The notes: generated from the letters alone by a model not told the origin. Positions 25,023 to 33,963 are shown, numbered from the stretch's first letter. The stretch is 39,869 nucleotides of DNA from Chitinophagaceae bacterium (GCA_016787085.1 JAEUVJ010000032.1:1-39869), one strand, 5' to 3'. Program-made: numbers and translations.

Positions 25023-26383
25023 GCTACCCCAATAAAAGAAACCAGATTGATTCTCTTCAGCAGAAAATAAATGCTGAGGGAGAGTTGAGTGCTGATGTAA
25101 AAAAGAAAATCAATTACAAGTTTCGGCTCGATTGGAATTATTACAGCAACAGCATGGAAGGCAACACCCTAACAATGGACGAAACCCGTAGTGTGATGGT
25201 AGGCAACCTTACAGTTGGCGGCAAGCCCATTAAAGATGTGCTTGAAATGAAAGGACACGATGAAGTAATTACTGAAATTATGCGAATCGGGAAAGGTGAA
25301 GTACGTTTATCAGAAGCACGGATTCGCGAAATACATAAAGGAATCATGCACGAAGAAGATGAAGAAAAAAAGAAAAAAATTGGTGTATGGAAAACCGAAC
25401 CCAATTATATCTACAACTACAAGAACGAACGCTTTGATTTTGTCCTGCCTGCCGAAGTGCCTGCACGAATACACGACCTGCTCAATAAAACCAATTCAGA
25501 CATTGATGCCATTGAACAAAATAAAAAAGATGCTCCACATCCTATTGATGTTGCATTACAGTTTCACTTAGATTATGTAATCATTCACCCTTTCTATGAC
25601 GGCAACGGTCGGACAGCCCGAATCCTCACCAATTTGTTGCTCATTTCATTTGGCTATCCACCGTTCTGGGTAAAGACCAATGAACGTAACATTTACAACC
25701 AATACATTGGCGACATACAAGGATATGGGGGTAACCCCGATTTGTTTTTTGATTTCGCTGCCGACCAGATTTTGCGTTCTCAAAATTTAGTACTTGATGC
25801 AATCACAGGGAAAGAGATTTCTGAGTTAGATGATTTGGATAAAGAGTTGGCGTTGTTGAGAGCCGAACTAAAAGGAGAGCACGTTTTAAAGACAAAAGCA
25901 AATTCAGAAAACATTGCTGAAGCTATGGAAGAAAACATCATTCCGCTTTTCATGATGCTTGAGGAAAAATGCGAAGGATTGAAAGAATTCTTCTTTGATA
26001 CCGGCCGTAGGATTGGATTTGAAATTGAAGGAGAAAGTGGTCAAAGGATTGTAGGTTCAAAAGATAGCAAATGGGAACATTTGAAAACAAACTGGTTACA
26101 AAATCAAATAAAGGCACAAGGAAAAAAGTTGCGTCATATTCAATACAACTACGAGCTGAAAGGGTTTAAAAAAACTGTTTCAGCAAATTCGTTTTGGCTA
26201 AGTGTAGAAGTGTGGTTCAACGATTATAACTATACACTACAAGCCAATCCCAACCGCAGTTATCCCATACAAGTGCCTTACGGAGAAAAATTTTCAGCTG
26301 CTGAATTACAAGGATTGGTTACACCTATGCTTAAAGAAATCATTGAAGGCATTAAAAGATTAAACGGGAATGTAGGTAAGTAA
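25019..26383 (+). CDS. Fic family protein (AMPylase-type)
   Basis: A 454-residue Fic-domain protein. The catalytic motif HPFYDGNGRTAR (His190 to Arg201) is complete and matches the AMP-transferring consensus HxFx(D/E)GNGRxxR. An N-terminal self-inhibitory helix is visible as SNSMEGN (Ser43-xxx-Glu47-Gly48), so it is a class II Fic enzyme, silent until the Glu is displaced. Residues ~255-454 form an additional C-terminal region of no recognised family (FFFDTGRRIGFEIEGESGQRI, NSFWLSVEVWFNDYNYTL). It is lower in GC than its neighbours and lies between repeats. It probably modifies a cellular protein with AMP; the target is unknown. Confidence 0.93.
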   Translation: MSYPNKRNQIDSLQQKINAEGELSADVKKKINYKFRLDWNYYSNSMEGNTLTMDETRSVMVGNLTVGGKPIKDVLEMKGHDEVITEIMRIGKGEVRLSEARIREIHKGIMHEEDEEKKKKIGVWKTEPNYIYNYKNERFDFVLPAEVPARIHDLLNKTNSDIDAIEQNKKDAPHPIDVALQFHLDYVIIHPFYDGNGRTARILTNLLLISFGYPPFWVKTNERNIYNQYIGDIQGYGGNPDLFFDFAADQILRSQNLVLDAITGKEISELDDLDKELALLRAELKGEHVLKTKANSENIAEAMEENIIPLFMMLEEKCEGLKEFFFDTGRRIGFEIEGESGQRIVGSKDSKWEHLKTNWLQNQIKAQGKKLRHIQYNYELKGFKKTVSANSFWLSVEVWFNDYNYTLQANPNRSYPIQVPYGEKFSAAELQGLVTPMLKEIIEGIKRLNGNVGK

Positions 26384-26551
26384 TCAATCATGTAAAACAC
26401 AGTGAAGGAATAAGTAGCCATGCAACCAACATTGAACTGTGTAAAAAAACCTGGTAAAACCTGATCTTTTAAAGGTTCTGCCGGGACCCCATCCTCAAAA
26501 TATAACTGCTAAAAAAATCCGTGCAACAACTCAGATCCAAACGACCCGGCT

Positions 26552-26585
26552 ACAAAACACGAAGAACGACGCAAATGCTTTACCT
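26552..26585 (+). repeat. Repeat B, copy 2
   Basis: ACAAAACACGAAGAACGACG followed by CAAATGCTTTACCT; near-identical to 20235-20268, 6.3 kb away. It lies in the 277-bp convergent gap between fic and the LytTR gene. Confidence 0.75.
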
Positions 26586-26629
26586 GAATCGGGATCAACT
26601 ATGCCCATTCATCATAACAACTCACGGCT

Positions 26630-26659
26630 CCCAACTCCTAACTCTTAACTCATAACTCC
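26630..26659. repeat. Short degenerate tandem repeat
   Basis: Units of the form AACTC(C/T)TA repeat about four times (ccaactcctaactcttaact, then cataactccc) directly after the LytTR stop. A simple repeat of this kind is often seen at gene ends in this phylum. Confidence 0.5.
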
Positions 26660-26660
26660 C

Positions 26661-27440
26661 CTACTTCCCCATCCACTTCTTGAAGTCGGTCACTTTTTCC
26701 CTGCTTACAATAGATTCCTTATCTACGGCAGGCTTCAGTGTCAGCATCAGGCGGTTGCCAAAATAATCATGTATCTGGTCCACACTGTCAACCGAGATAT
26801 AGAATGAACGGCTGATACGGAAATATTTGACAGGGTCCAGCATATCTTCCAGTTCGTCCATGGTATAATCCACCACGAACTTGCGGTTGTCGTAGGTCTT
26901 AAAGAAATTCAGGCGGCCATCACTGAAAAAATAAGCGATCTCATCCACCTCTATTGAAACTAATTTCTGTGCATGCTTGACGAGGAAACGTTTACGGTAT
27001 TCTTTGGGCTGCAGTTTTTGCTGCAGTTCTTTTACCAGGTTGTCAATACTGATATCGGGCCTGGTCTCTTCTGTCTTGTACATCGCCTTCATCTGTTTCA
27101 GCTTTTGCATGGCAGCCTCGAGGTCTTCCTTCTGTATCGGCTTCAGCAGGTAATCAATGCTATTCACTTTAAAAGCTTTCAACGCATATTCATCATACGA
27201 GGTAGTAAAGATCACTGGGCTTTTGATCGTTGCCTGGTTGAATATCTCGAAACTCTGCCCGTCAGACAGTTCGATGTCCATCAGGATGAGATCGGGGGCT
27301 GGGTTATCTTCCAGCCAGTTCACGGTTGACAGGATACTGTCTGTTACTCCCACCACTTCAGCATCGGGTTCTACACCTGCCAGTGTCTTCTGTAGTTTTT
27401 TGACGGCCAGTTCTTCGTCCTCAACGATCAAAATTTTCAT
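26661..27440 (-). CDS. LytTR-family response regulator
   Basis: A 259-residue two-component regulator. The receiver domain (1-~120) has the acidic pocket VEDEE (Glu7/Asp8), the phospho-acceptor Asp55 in LILMDIELSDG, Thr/Ser in IFTTSYDEYA and Lys in YLLKPIQ. The C-terminal ~100 residues are a LytTR DNA-binding domain (FLVKHAQKLVSIEVDEIAYFF, then NRKFVVDYTMDELEDML and FRISRSFYISVD). It is transcribed after two LytS-type kinases (7 bp from the nearest), so it is their likely partner. Targets unknown. Confidence 0.93.
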   Translation of the reverse strand: MKILIVEDEELAVKKLQKTLAGVEPDAEVVGVTDSILSTVNWLEDNPAPDLILMDIELSDGQSFEIFNQATIKSPVIFTTSYDEYALKAFKVNSIDYLLKPIQKEDLEAAMQKLKQMKAMYKTEETRPDISIDNLVKELQQKLQPKEYRKRFLVKHAQKLVSIEVDEIAYFFSDGRLNFFKTYDNRKFVVDYTMDELEDMLDPVKYFRISRSFYISVDSVDQIHDYFGNRLMLTLKPAVDKESIVSREKVTDFKKWMGK

Positions 27441-27447
27441 AACAGTT

Positions 27448-28542
27448 TTATTTAGTGGTTAAGTTTTCGGTGCTGGCAGGCTGCGCTATCCATTGCTTGC
27501 CGATATTATTATTCCAGATCAGCGGCAGCACGACGGTAAAGTTCTTCGCATCTTCCATTACATGGAATCCCTTTTGCCCAAGCAATTTATATTTCATTTT
27601 GATATTATCTAACCCTATCCGGTTCGAGGGCCCTTTCACCGTTCTGCGCTGCAGGTTATTATTCACGATCAGTTTATTGCCTGCCGCCGTGAATATATCT
27701 ATCATCAGCGGTTTGTTCTTTGAAAGTACGTTATGCTTTACTGCATTCTCCACCAGCATCTGCAGGCTGAGTGAAGGTAACAGATAATTATCATACCGCT
27801 TGTCCGATTCCACCTGGAACTGTACCGCATCCCCGTGTCTTGTTTTCAGCAGGCGGAAATACGATTCAATAAATTTAAGCTCATTTTGCAGGGTGGAAAG
27901 CCCGGCTTCATTATTCCGCAGCAGGTAGCGATACACTTTGCTCAGCTCATCCAGGAACAATTCAGCCTTCTTTGCATCTTCATTGATCAGCGAGGACAGT
28001 GTATTGAAACAATTGAAAAGGAAATGCGGGTTCACCTGGCTTTTCAGCACATCAAACTCCTGCTGCACCGACATTTGCTGTATCAGTTCCTTTTCACTGA
28101 TACTTTCCCGGTGCTTATCCATGATGTACATGGCCTCCCACAGTGTGGAAAAAACAATATTGACGGCAAAGCCTACCAATAAACCCCTCAGCACACTGCT
28201 GTATCCCCACTCATACCCCAGGATATGCAGCCTGTCGTACACAAAAAAGATAATAAGAATAGCCGGTGACATCACAAAAAACGTAACGAAGAATTTCAGC
28301 AGTATCCGTTTGCTGCTCTGGCTGATCTCAGGATATTTCCGCTGGGCATTATGACTGTAGAGCACATGAAAATACCAGGTAATGATGCCGGCCGCAAAAA
28401 TAATGGGAAAGGATACCAGCCATATCCGGTAATCATGAAAAAGGCGATCGCCATACAGCACATGGTTGATGCCGATGTCTATCAGCGGCATCGAAGCGAT
28501 AAAAGAATACCACTCTATCTTTGTCGCTCTTTCCCATTTCAT
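27448..28542 (-). CDS. LytS-type sensor histidine kinase (first of two, nearest the regulator)
   Basis: A 364-residue membrane kinase. About four hydrophobic segments (FIASMPLIDIGINHVLY, WLVSFPIIFAAGIITWYF, FFVTFFVMSPAILIIFFVY, LLVGFAVNIVFSTLWEAMY) precede the His_kinase domain. Phospho-acceptor His173 lies in NPHFLFNCFNTLSSL and the ATP site is VENAVKHN (Glu265/Asn266) with RIGLDNIKMKY. No sensor domain apart from the membrane helices is visible. Its start overlaps the stop of the upstream kinase gene by 4 bp (28539-28542), so the two are translationally coupled. Confidence 0.92.
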   Translation of the reverse strand: MKWERATKIEWYSFIASMPLIDIGINHVLYGDRLFHDYRIWLVSFPIIFAAGIITWYFHVLYSHNAQRKYPEISQSSKRILLKFFVTFFVMSPAILIIFFVYDRLHILGYEWGYSSVLRGLLVGFAVNIVFSTLWEAMYIMDKHRESISEKELIQQMSVQQEFDVLKSQVNPHFLFNCFNTLSSLINEDAKKAELFLDELSKVYRYLLRNNEAGLSTLQNELKFIESYFRLLKTRHGDAVQFQVESDKRYDNYLLPSLSLQMLVENAVKHNVLSKNKPLMIDIFTAAGNKLIVNNNLQRRTVKGPSNRIGLDNIKMKYKLLGQKGFHVMEDAKNFTVVLPLIWNNNIGKQWIAQPASTENLTTK

Positions 28543-29594
28543 ACTTCAGCCTCCTCTCTTTTGGTGATCAATGGCAGAATGATCCTGCGTTCCGTTCCGC
28601 TGTCATGTATCTCCACAGGCTGTTCACTCATCAGTTGATATTTCATAATGAGATTATCCAGTCCTGATTCCTGGTCACCGGTCTCTGTCAGCATTTTGCG
28701 CTGTATATTATTCTTTATCACGATCGTTCCGTCATTTGCGGAATTGATACAGATACATAACGGTGAGGTCTTGCTGGTTTTATTCTGGTACAGCGCATTC
28801 TCTACGATCACCTGCAGGCTCAGGGGTGGCAGCATCTTGTCTTTGTCACCCTCACTCACCGATACTTCTGGTTTGACCGCACTGCCATACCGGGCTTCCA
28901 GCAATGAAAAATAGGAAGAGATGAACTGTATCTCGGTCGCCACGGTCACCAGTTGTTCCTCATCATTGCGGAGCATATAGCGATAGACCTTACTCATTTC
29001 ATTGAGGAACTTCTCGGCTTTTTCTGTATCCTCCTGTATCAATCCCGACAGGGAATTAAGACTGTTGAACAGGAAATGCGGGTTCACCTGGCTTTTCAAG
29101 CCTATCAACTGGCTTTGTTTATACGCCATTTTCAGTTGTTCAGTCTCATTCAGGCTTTCCTTCCAGCTTTCAAAGCGATAGATACCTTCATTCAGAAATG
29201 TGAGAAAGATATTGAGGATGCCCGTGGTGATATAGGCCCAGGTAAAGTTGTTGTCGTTATTATCATTCAGCAGTCCAAAAGCATAATACACCTGGTAAAC
29301 CCCGAAGATGATCAGCGCCGTCATGATCAGGAACAGCAGTATAAGCAACACAGTGCGTCGCAGGAAATTCTCGTCGCCGGGAAAACGCTGGCGAAAACCG
29401 AGGGCTATATTGCCATAGAGCATGAAACTGACCGCCATCACCAAAAATGTGACCGGCGTTGCGATCCAGAAGACCTTGCCAATGGAAAAATAATCGCCGC
29501 CGAAAATGATGCTGTTGAGCAAAATGGAAAAGGGGATCATGGTCCATAGCATAATGGACAGGTCACGACTGGTATATTTTGGCAGTTTCAACAT
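28539..29594 (-). CDS. LytS-type sensor histidine kinase (second, first in operon)
   Basis: A 351-residue paralogue of the next gene with the same layout: four membrane segments (LSIMLWTMIPFSILLNSII, VFWIATPVTFLVMAVSFMLY, VLLILLFLIMTALIIFGVY, AYITTGILNIFLTFL), then NPHFLFNSLNSLSGL with His173 at exactly the same position. Its ATP N-box reads VENALYQN where the partner has VENAVKHN; the Lys-His pair is replaced by Tyr-Gln, which may weaken ATP binding. First gene of a kinase-kinase-regulator operon; a heterodimer with its neighbour is plausible. Confidence 0.9.
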   Translation of the reverse strand: MLKLPKYTSRDLSIMLWTMIPFSILLNSIIFGGDYFSIGKVFWIATPVTFLVMAVSFMLYGNIALGFRQRFPGDENFLRRTVLLILLFLIMTALIIFGVYQVYYAFGLLNDNNDNNFTWAYITTGILNIFLTFLNEGIYRFESWKESLNETEQLKMAYKQSQLIGLKSQVNPHFLFNSLNSLSGLIQEDTEKAEKFLNEMSKVYRYMLRNDEEQLVTVATEIQFISSYFSLLEARYGSAVKPEVSVSEGDKDKMLPPLSLQVIVENALYQNKTSKTSPLCICINSANDGTIVIKNNIQRKMLTETGDQESGLDNLIMKYQLMSEQPVEIHDSGTERRIILPLITKREEAEV

Positions 29595-29724
29595 TGTCTT
29601 TCAGCAAATTAAAGCCTTTTGTCCACTATTCCCGCCAGCCCGGCCCGGGTTGAGGGAATCGGGTGATGAATTGTAGAAAAGCATGCCTGAACTGTATGCC
29701 CGTAAAGTGGTAGCCCTTGATACC

Positions 29725-29752
29725 CGGAAAGCCTCTTTGTAAAGGCTTTCCG
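29725..29752. repeat. Hairpin upstream of kinase operon
   Basis: A 10-bp stem CGGAAAGCCT (29725-29734) / AGGCTTTCCG (29743-29752) with an 8-nt loop, in the 272-bp gap between the kinase operon and the divergent gene at 29867. It could be a terminator remnant or a regulatory structure. Nothing else gene-like is seen in the gap. Confidence 0.5.
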
Positions 29753-29866
29753 CCGCAGGTCAATTCAATACCCGGAATACACAAGTCATCCCAAAGCGGG
29801 TTGACCCGGGAGTAATAAGCAAACATTTTTGCCGGGCAATTTTAAACCAACCATTAAATCTTTGTT

Positions 29867-30724
29867 ATGACACAAAAGACCTATCGCTACTTTGGAACCC
29901 GCACCGCTACGGCAATTGTTGTTTGCGGCCTTTTCGCTGTACTGTTCGTATTGTCCTCTTTTCGTGCACAGAAGCTGACGGATGACATGTGGAAGATGCT
30001 CGGCATCAATAAGCAATCCGGTGATGAAAAGATCAAAAACAGTTTCATGTACGGTTATCTCTACTATTATGGAGTAAAGAATGCAAAGAACCTGGCTGTT
30101 AATGACCGGGCTGCTGTGGCCAAAGACCTGCTTACTTATACCAAAGCCTTTGTAAGCAGCTCTGCTTTCAAAAAGCAGTATGATGATATGCGTAAACAAT
30201 CCAAGCCGGAAGAGCCCGCGCTGAAACCTTTGCGCAGCATCGAACAAATACAGAAAGAGGAGATCGCCAAAACAGAAAAATCCATTAAGGATATTGAAAA
30301 GAACATGAAAGAAATGCCGCAGTTCGCCAAAAGCATGGAGCCGGTACTTGACATGCAGAAGAAAAACCTGAAAGAATACCAGGATCCGAAACACTCCTAC
30401 TTCACCGCTATTGCACAAGGAGAGAAATACGATCAGGAGAACCAGCTCAGGAACCATAAGGAAAGAACGGAGCAATGGAAAAAATCCATGCCTGAAAATG
30501 TGAATGACTTCATTGCGGAAAGACTGCAAAAAATGCTCGACGACACCAAAGACATTGACTACAATGCGCAATTAGTGGAGAAATATGGTAAGAAAAGATT
30601 TGCAAACCCTAAGTATGAAGGCAAGAAACAGGAGTGGAAGCAGGGTTTCCGTGCCGGCAAAGAAGTGACCGAACCGGCAAGGGCCTTTGCACAGCAATGG
30701 CTGAATGAACTGAAAGGAAAATAA
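29867..30724 (+). CDS. Hypothetical anchored protein with coiled coil
   Basis: A 285-residue protein with an N-terminal membrane anchor or signal (TATAIVVCGLFAVLFVLSSF). The remainder is highly charged and helical. Residues about 105-165 (QIQKEEIAKTEKSIKDIEKN, SMEPVLDMQKKNLKEYQ) look like a coiled coil, and the end is Lys/Arg/Glu-rich. It begins with MTQKTYRYFG. No family is recognised. It is divergent from the LytS/LytTR operon, so it is a plausible target of that regulator, but nothing in the sequence proves this. Confidence 0.7.
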   Translation: MTQKTYRYFGTRTATAIVVCGLFAVLFVLSSFRAQKLTDDMWKMLGINKQSGDEKIKNSFMYGYLYYYGVKNAKNLAVNDRAAVAKDLLTYTKAFVSSSAFKKQYDDMRKQSKPEEPALKPLRSIEQIQKEEIAKTEKSIKDIEKNMKEMPQFAKSMEPVLDMQKKNLKEYQDPKHSYFTAIAQGEKYDQENQLRNHKERTEQWKKSMPENVNDFIAERLQKMLDDTKDIDYNAQLVEKYGKKRFANPKYEGKKQEWKQGFRAGKEVTEPARAFAQQWLNELKGK

Positions 30725-30755
30725 AAAGCTTTCACAAAAGCAGCTAACCTGATCA

Positions 30756-30906
30756 ACAAGAGGCTGTCTCAAAAGTGTTTTCAACACTGAGATACGGAGT
30801 AACAGAGAATCACAGAGTTTTAATTCTTAAATTTCTTTTCTCTGTGTAACTCAAAACCCTCAGTTACTCTGTGTTGAAATTTCTCTCTTTTAAGACAGCC
30901 TCTTGT
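30756..30906. mobile_element. MITE-like element, 151 bp
   Basis: Terminal inverted repeats ACAAGAGGCTGTCTCAAAAG (30756-30775) and CTTTTAAGACAGCCTCTTGT (30887-30906) match at 19 of 20 positions. The interior contains further imperfect palindromes built from AACACAGAGTAAC-like words and has no coding potential. This is the form of a miniature inverted-repeat element. The GAGGCTGTC arm resembles the terminator stem at 36846-36877, so it may also act as a terminator. Confidence 0.7.
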
Positions 30907-30964
30907 TATTTGCAATTATTGAACATGTAACGGCAGACGATAATATTCCTTTATTTTTATCCTT

Positions 30965-32029
30965 ATGAAACAACTGCTGATACTGCTGCTCACGGCAACA
31001 CGGTTCACTCCTGCTTATTCACAAACACTCACCGAAGAGCAAGCCATCCGGCTGGCCCGTTTGCCATTGCATTGCATCAACACGGAGTTTCCCAATAAAA
31101 CATCACATACCGCCGATGACGCTAAAGATGCCGTACTGCTTCCTCAGAAGTTACATCCTTCTTTCTATGGCTGCCTCGACTGGCACAGCAGTGTACATGG
31201 ACATTGGTTACTGGTAAAAGTATTGAAGATGTTCCCCGCCATTTCCATCAGGGATAGCATCATACCGGTATTGAATAACAGTTTCCAATCAGAAAAGATA
31301 AAAGAAGAAGCCGCTTATTTCACGAAATACAAAACCACCAAAACCTGGGAACGTACCTATGGATGGGCCTGGCTATTAAAACTCGACGAAGAACTCTACA
31401 CCTGGAATGATCCGCTAGCGAAGCGATGGCACGAAACCCTGCAACCTCTCACCAGGAAGATCGTTGAATTGTGGAAAGAATTTTTACCCAAGCAAACGTA
31501 TCCGAACCGCACAGGTGTACATCCGAACACGGCTTTCGGCCTGGTATTCGGACTAAGCTGGGCCAGAACGCTGAAGGATACCGCATTTGAAAATGCCATT
31601 ACCAAAAAGGCAAAAGCATTTTATCTGAACAACACCGCCACGCCTGCTTATCTCGAACCGGACGGCAGTGACTTTCTCAGCCCCTCTCTTGAAATAGCCG
31701 ACCTGGTGAAAATGATATTACCCCGGCAGCAATTCATCAACTGGCTGAATAAATTCTATGAACCCCGAAGTATCAAACGCATTACGGAAATGCCGGTTGT
31801 AAGTGACCGGACCGACTTCCAGATCGTACATCTTGATGGCCTGGCGCTCAGCCGCGCCTGGTGCATGAAAGGCATTGCCAACGTATTGCCGGTATCTCAT
31901 CCCTGGAAAAAGTTGTTTGAAAGAGCCGCTGCTGATTTTTTGAAAACGGCATTGCCCAATGTCACCAGCGGCAACTATGGCGGCGATCACTGGCTGGCCA
32001 GTTTTGCCCTGTATGCCCTGAGCATATAA
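30965..32029 (+). CDS. DUF2891 family secreted protein
   Basis: A 354-residue protein with a signal peptide (MKQLLILLLTATRFTPAYS) and the family hallmark LHPSFYGCLDWHSSVHGHWL near residue 60, then TWERTYGWAWLLKL, RTGVHPNTAFGL, YLEPDGSDFLSPSLEIADLM-like and GGDHWLASFALYAL. These are typical of DUF2891, an uncharacterised family with a predicted alpha/alpha toroid fold. TATTTTTA 5 nt upstream of the ATG resembles a −7 box. Function unknown. Confidence 0.88.
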   Translation: MKQLLILLLTATRFTPAYSQTLTEEQAIRLARLPLHCINTEFPNKTSHTADDAKDAVLLPQKLHPSFYGCLDWHSSVHGHWLLVKVLKMFPAISIRDSIIPVLNNSFQSEKIKEEAAYFTKYKTTKTWERTYGWAWLLKLDEELYTWNDPLAKRWHETLQPLTRKIVELWKEFLPKQTYPNRTGVHPNTAFGLVFGLSWARTLKDTAFENAITKKAKAFYLNNTATPAYLEPDGSDFLSPSLEIADLVKMILPRQQFINWLNKFYEPRSIKRITEMPVVSDRTDFQIVHLDGLALSRAWCMKGIANVLPVSHPWKKLFERAAADFLKTALPNVTSGNYGGDHWLASFALYALSI

Positions 32030-32188
32030 ATTTCCAGAAGCAGGCGTCCGTTCAGCTTTTCTTTATCGGCAATATCCTTGGAATAGTTCCGCCGATTCGA
32101 TACATTTATATACCCTCTTTTGAAAAGCCTTCCAGCTTCTCCTGAAAAGCCTCCTCAAACAAATTTGATCTAAACAAACCTGAGTTGT

Positions 32189-33011
32189 ATGAAAAGGCAA
32201 TTCTATTTTATCTGCTTACCCCTATCTGTATCCTAAGCAGCAGTGTAAATGCACAGAAAGTGGGATCAACACCGCTACAACTGATAGTACACTGACCGTT
32301 GCCGGTTCGGCAAATATTTCGGGCACCACCAAAACCAATAAACTTCAGCTTACTGATGGCGCCGGTATCAATAAGTTCCTGGCAAGCGACGCTTCCGGGA
32401 ATGCAAGCTGGGTAAGCGCATCCTCCGTTACTGCTTCCAGCCTGCTATCTGCGCAGATATGCAACCAGGTATGAACGACCACTAACCTGGAGGTAAGCAC
32501 GTATCGTAACGGTGATCCTATTCCCAAAGTCACCGACCCTGCCGTATGGGCTACACTTACTACGGGAGCCTATTGTTACTATAATAATGATTCGGCAACA
32601 TACGCGGCCATCTATGGCAAACAATATAACTGGCATGCCGTGAATGATCCCCGGGGTCTTGCCCCGGCTGGATGGCATATACCCTCCGATGCAGAATGGG
32701 CCACTTTAATAACTTGCCTCGGTGAGAAGTTTGTTGCCGGCGGCAGAATGAAATATCCGGGTACTTCCTTCTGGGCGGAGCCCAATACAGCAGCCACCAA
32801 TGTCAGTGGATTTGCCGGACTTCCCGGCAGTCTTCGGATGAGTGACGGCGGTTTTCTTAATAATGGGCAGACAGGGTATTGGTGGAGTTCGACAGAAAGA
32901 AATTCAGGTGAAGCCTGGGACCGTTTCCTTAACCATAGCAGTGCTAATGCAGGCAGGATAAACGGCTATTCCAAAAAAGGAGGTTTCCCGGTACGTTGCA
33001 TCAGGGACTGA
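32189..33011 (+). pseudogene. Decayed surface-protein gene with Fibrobacter-paralogous domain
   Basis: The reading frame starts MKRQFYFICL at 32189, shifts to VNAQKVG (32251 frame), then shifts again to INTATTDSTLTVAGSANISG and GASGN-like Gly/Ser/Thr-rich text. It meets TGA at 32472-32474, then resumes in the same frame as TTNLEVSTYRNGDPIPKVTD, YCYYNNDS, YGKQYNWHAVND, GLAPAGWHIPSDAEW and YWWSSTERNSGEAWDRFL to 33011. The last part is the Fib_succ_major (TIGR02145-like) domain. An intact gene would give about 274 residues. Two frameshifts and one stop are needed to explain it; the C-terminal 123 residues from 32640 remain open. Confidence 0.72.
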
Positions 33012-33129
33012 CAGCCCGGTCCGTTTATTATTTCCAGGCAGTAGCAGGAAAACGATAGTAAAGAAGATGCCTCCCGATGAGAAGGAAGACTCCCGGAATG
33101 AAAAAAAGCTGGATGGCTTTTGAAAGCCA

Positions 33130-33151
33130 ATGCTTAGTCATAGCTAAGCAT
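33130..33151. repeat. Short perfect hairpin after the pseudogene
   Basis: ATGCTTAG (33130-33137) and CTAAGCAT (33144-33151) with a 6-nt loop. It lies in the 315-bp gap (33012-33326), which otherwise shows nothing gene-like; a weak terminator is possible. Confidence 0.4.
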
Positions 33152-33326
33152 AACATCCTAAATTTTTATTGCTTACTGGCTTGAAAAGCGTGAACACTAC
33201 CAATAACGGGAAAAAGACAAGGTGGAACAAGCTAATGATTAAAGTCACTACATCCGGTATATATAGTCATTAAAATAAGTAAACATCTGTAATTAGCTTC
33301 GGGTAGAGCAATAAAAGCTTCTTGCA

Positions 33327-33755
33327 ATGAAAAACATTTTATTATGCATAGTCATTATGCTGGCGGGCATTTTGGCAAGTAGCCAGCAGACCCGGCCCGG
33401 GCAACAATTCACAAAAGAAGATTACCTGAAAAAAAGTACAAATCAGAAAACAGCAGGCTGGATATTATTGGGAGGAGGAGCTGCGTTGACAATCGGGGGA
33501 GCAATTTGGTGGGGACAGGAATTTAGTCTTTTCGGTGAAACTACCGGTGCAGAAGCAGCCGCAGGGATCATAACCGTTACAGGTATAGCCGCCATGGCGG
33601 GAAGTATCCCTTTGTTCATTGCTTCAGGCAGGAATAAAAGGAAAGCAATGGATATGGCCATAAATCTGAAAATGGAAAAGGTGGTTTCCTGTCAACATAC
33701 CCGGTTGGACTATAATTACTACCCTGCCTTAACACTAAGTGTCAGGATTAAATAA
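33327..33755 (+). CDS. Small hypothetical membrane protein
   Basis: A 142-residue protein beginning MKNILLCIVIMLAGILASSQ, a signal peptide or first helix. Two Gly/Ala-rich hydrophobic segments follow: WILLGGGAALTIGGAIWWG and AAGIITVTGIAAMAGSIPLF, then a basic patch (RNKRKA). It has the shape of small Bacteroidota proteins with paired Gly-rich helices, but no known function. It is the last gene before the integrated element. Confidence 0.7.
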   Translation: MKNILLCIVIMLAGILASSQQTRPGQQFTKEDYLKKSTNQKTAGWILLGGGAALTIGGAIWWGQEFSLFGETTGAEAAAGIITVTGIAAMAGSIPLFIASGRNKRKAMDMAINLKMEKVVSCQHTRLDYNYYPALTLSVRIK

Positions 33756-33963
33756 AGAAACGGTCATACCGATATAGATGTTAATTCACTTTACGGCACC
33801 GTTTTCACAGTGCAGCCTTGCCTGGGCGGCGTGGCATTATTCCTGAGTTTGTCAAATCTATCTCTTCATTACAGTGGTACCACCACTTTTTTATGCGAAT
33901 AGTTTTGCATTGGGATATCCTGTCTTCCGTGGGATGAACTTTTCTTATCTTTCGCTGCACAAA

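Noticed and set aside
26630..26659. CRISPR-like repeat
   Set aside because: The units are about 8 bp with no spacers; this is a simple degenerate tandem repeat. No CRISPR array was found anywhere.
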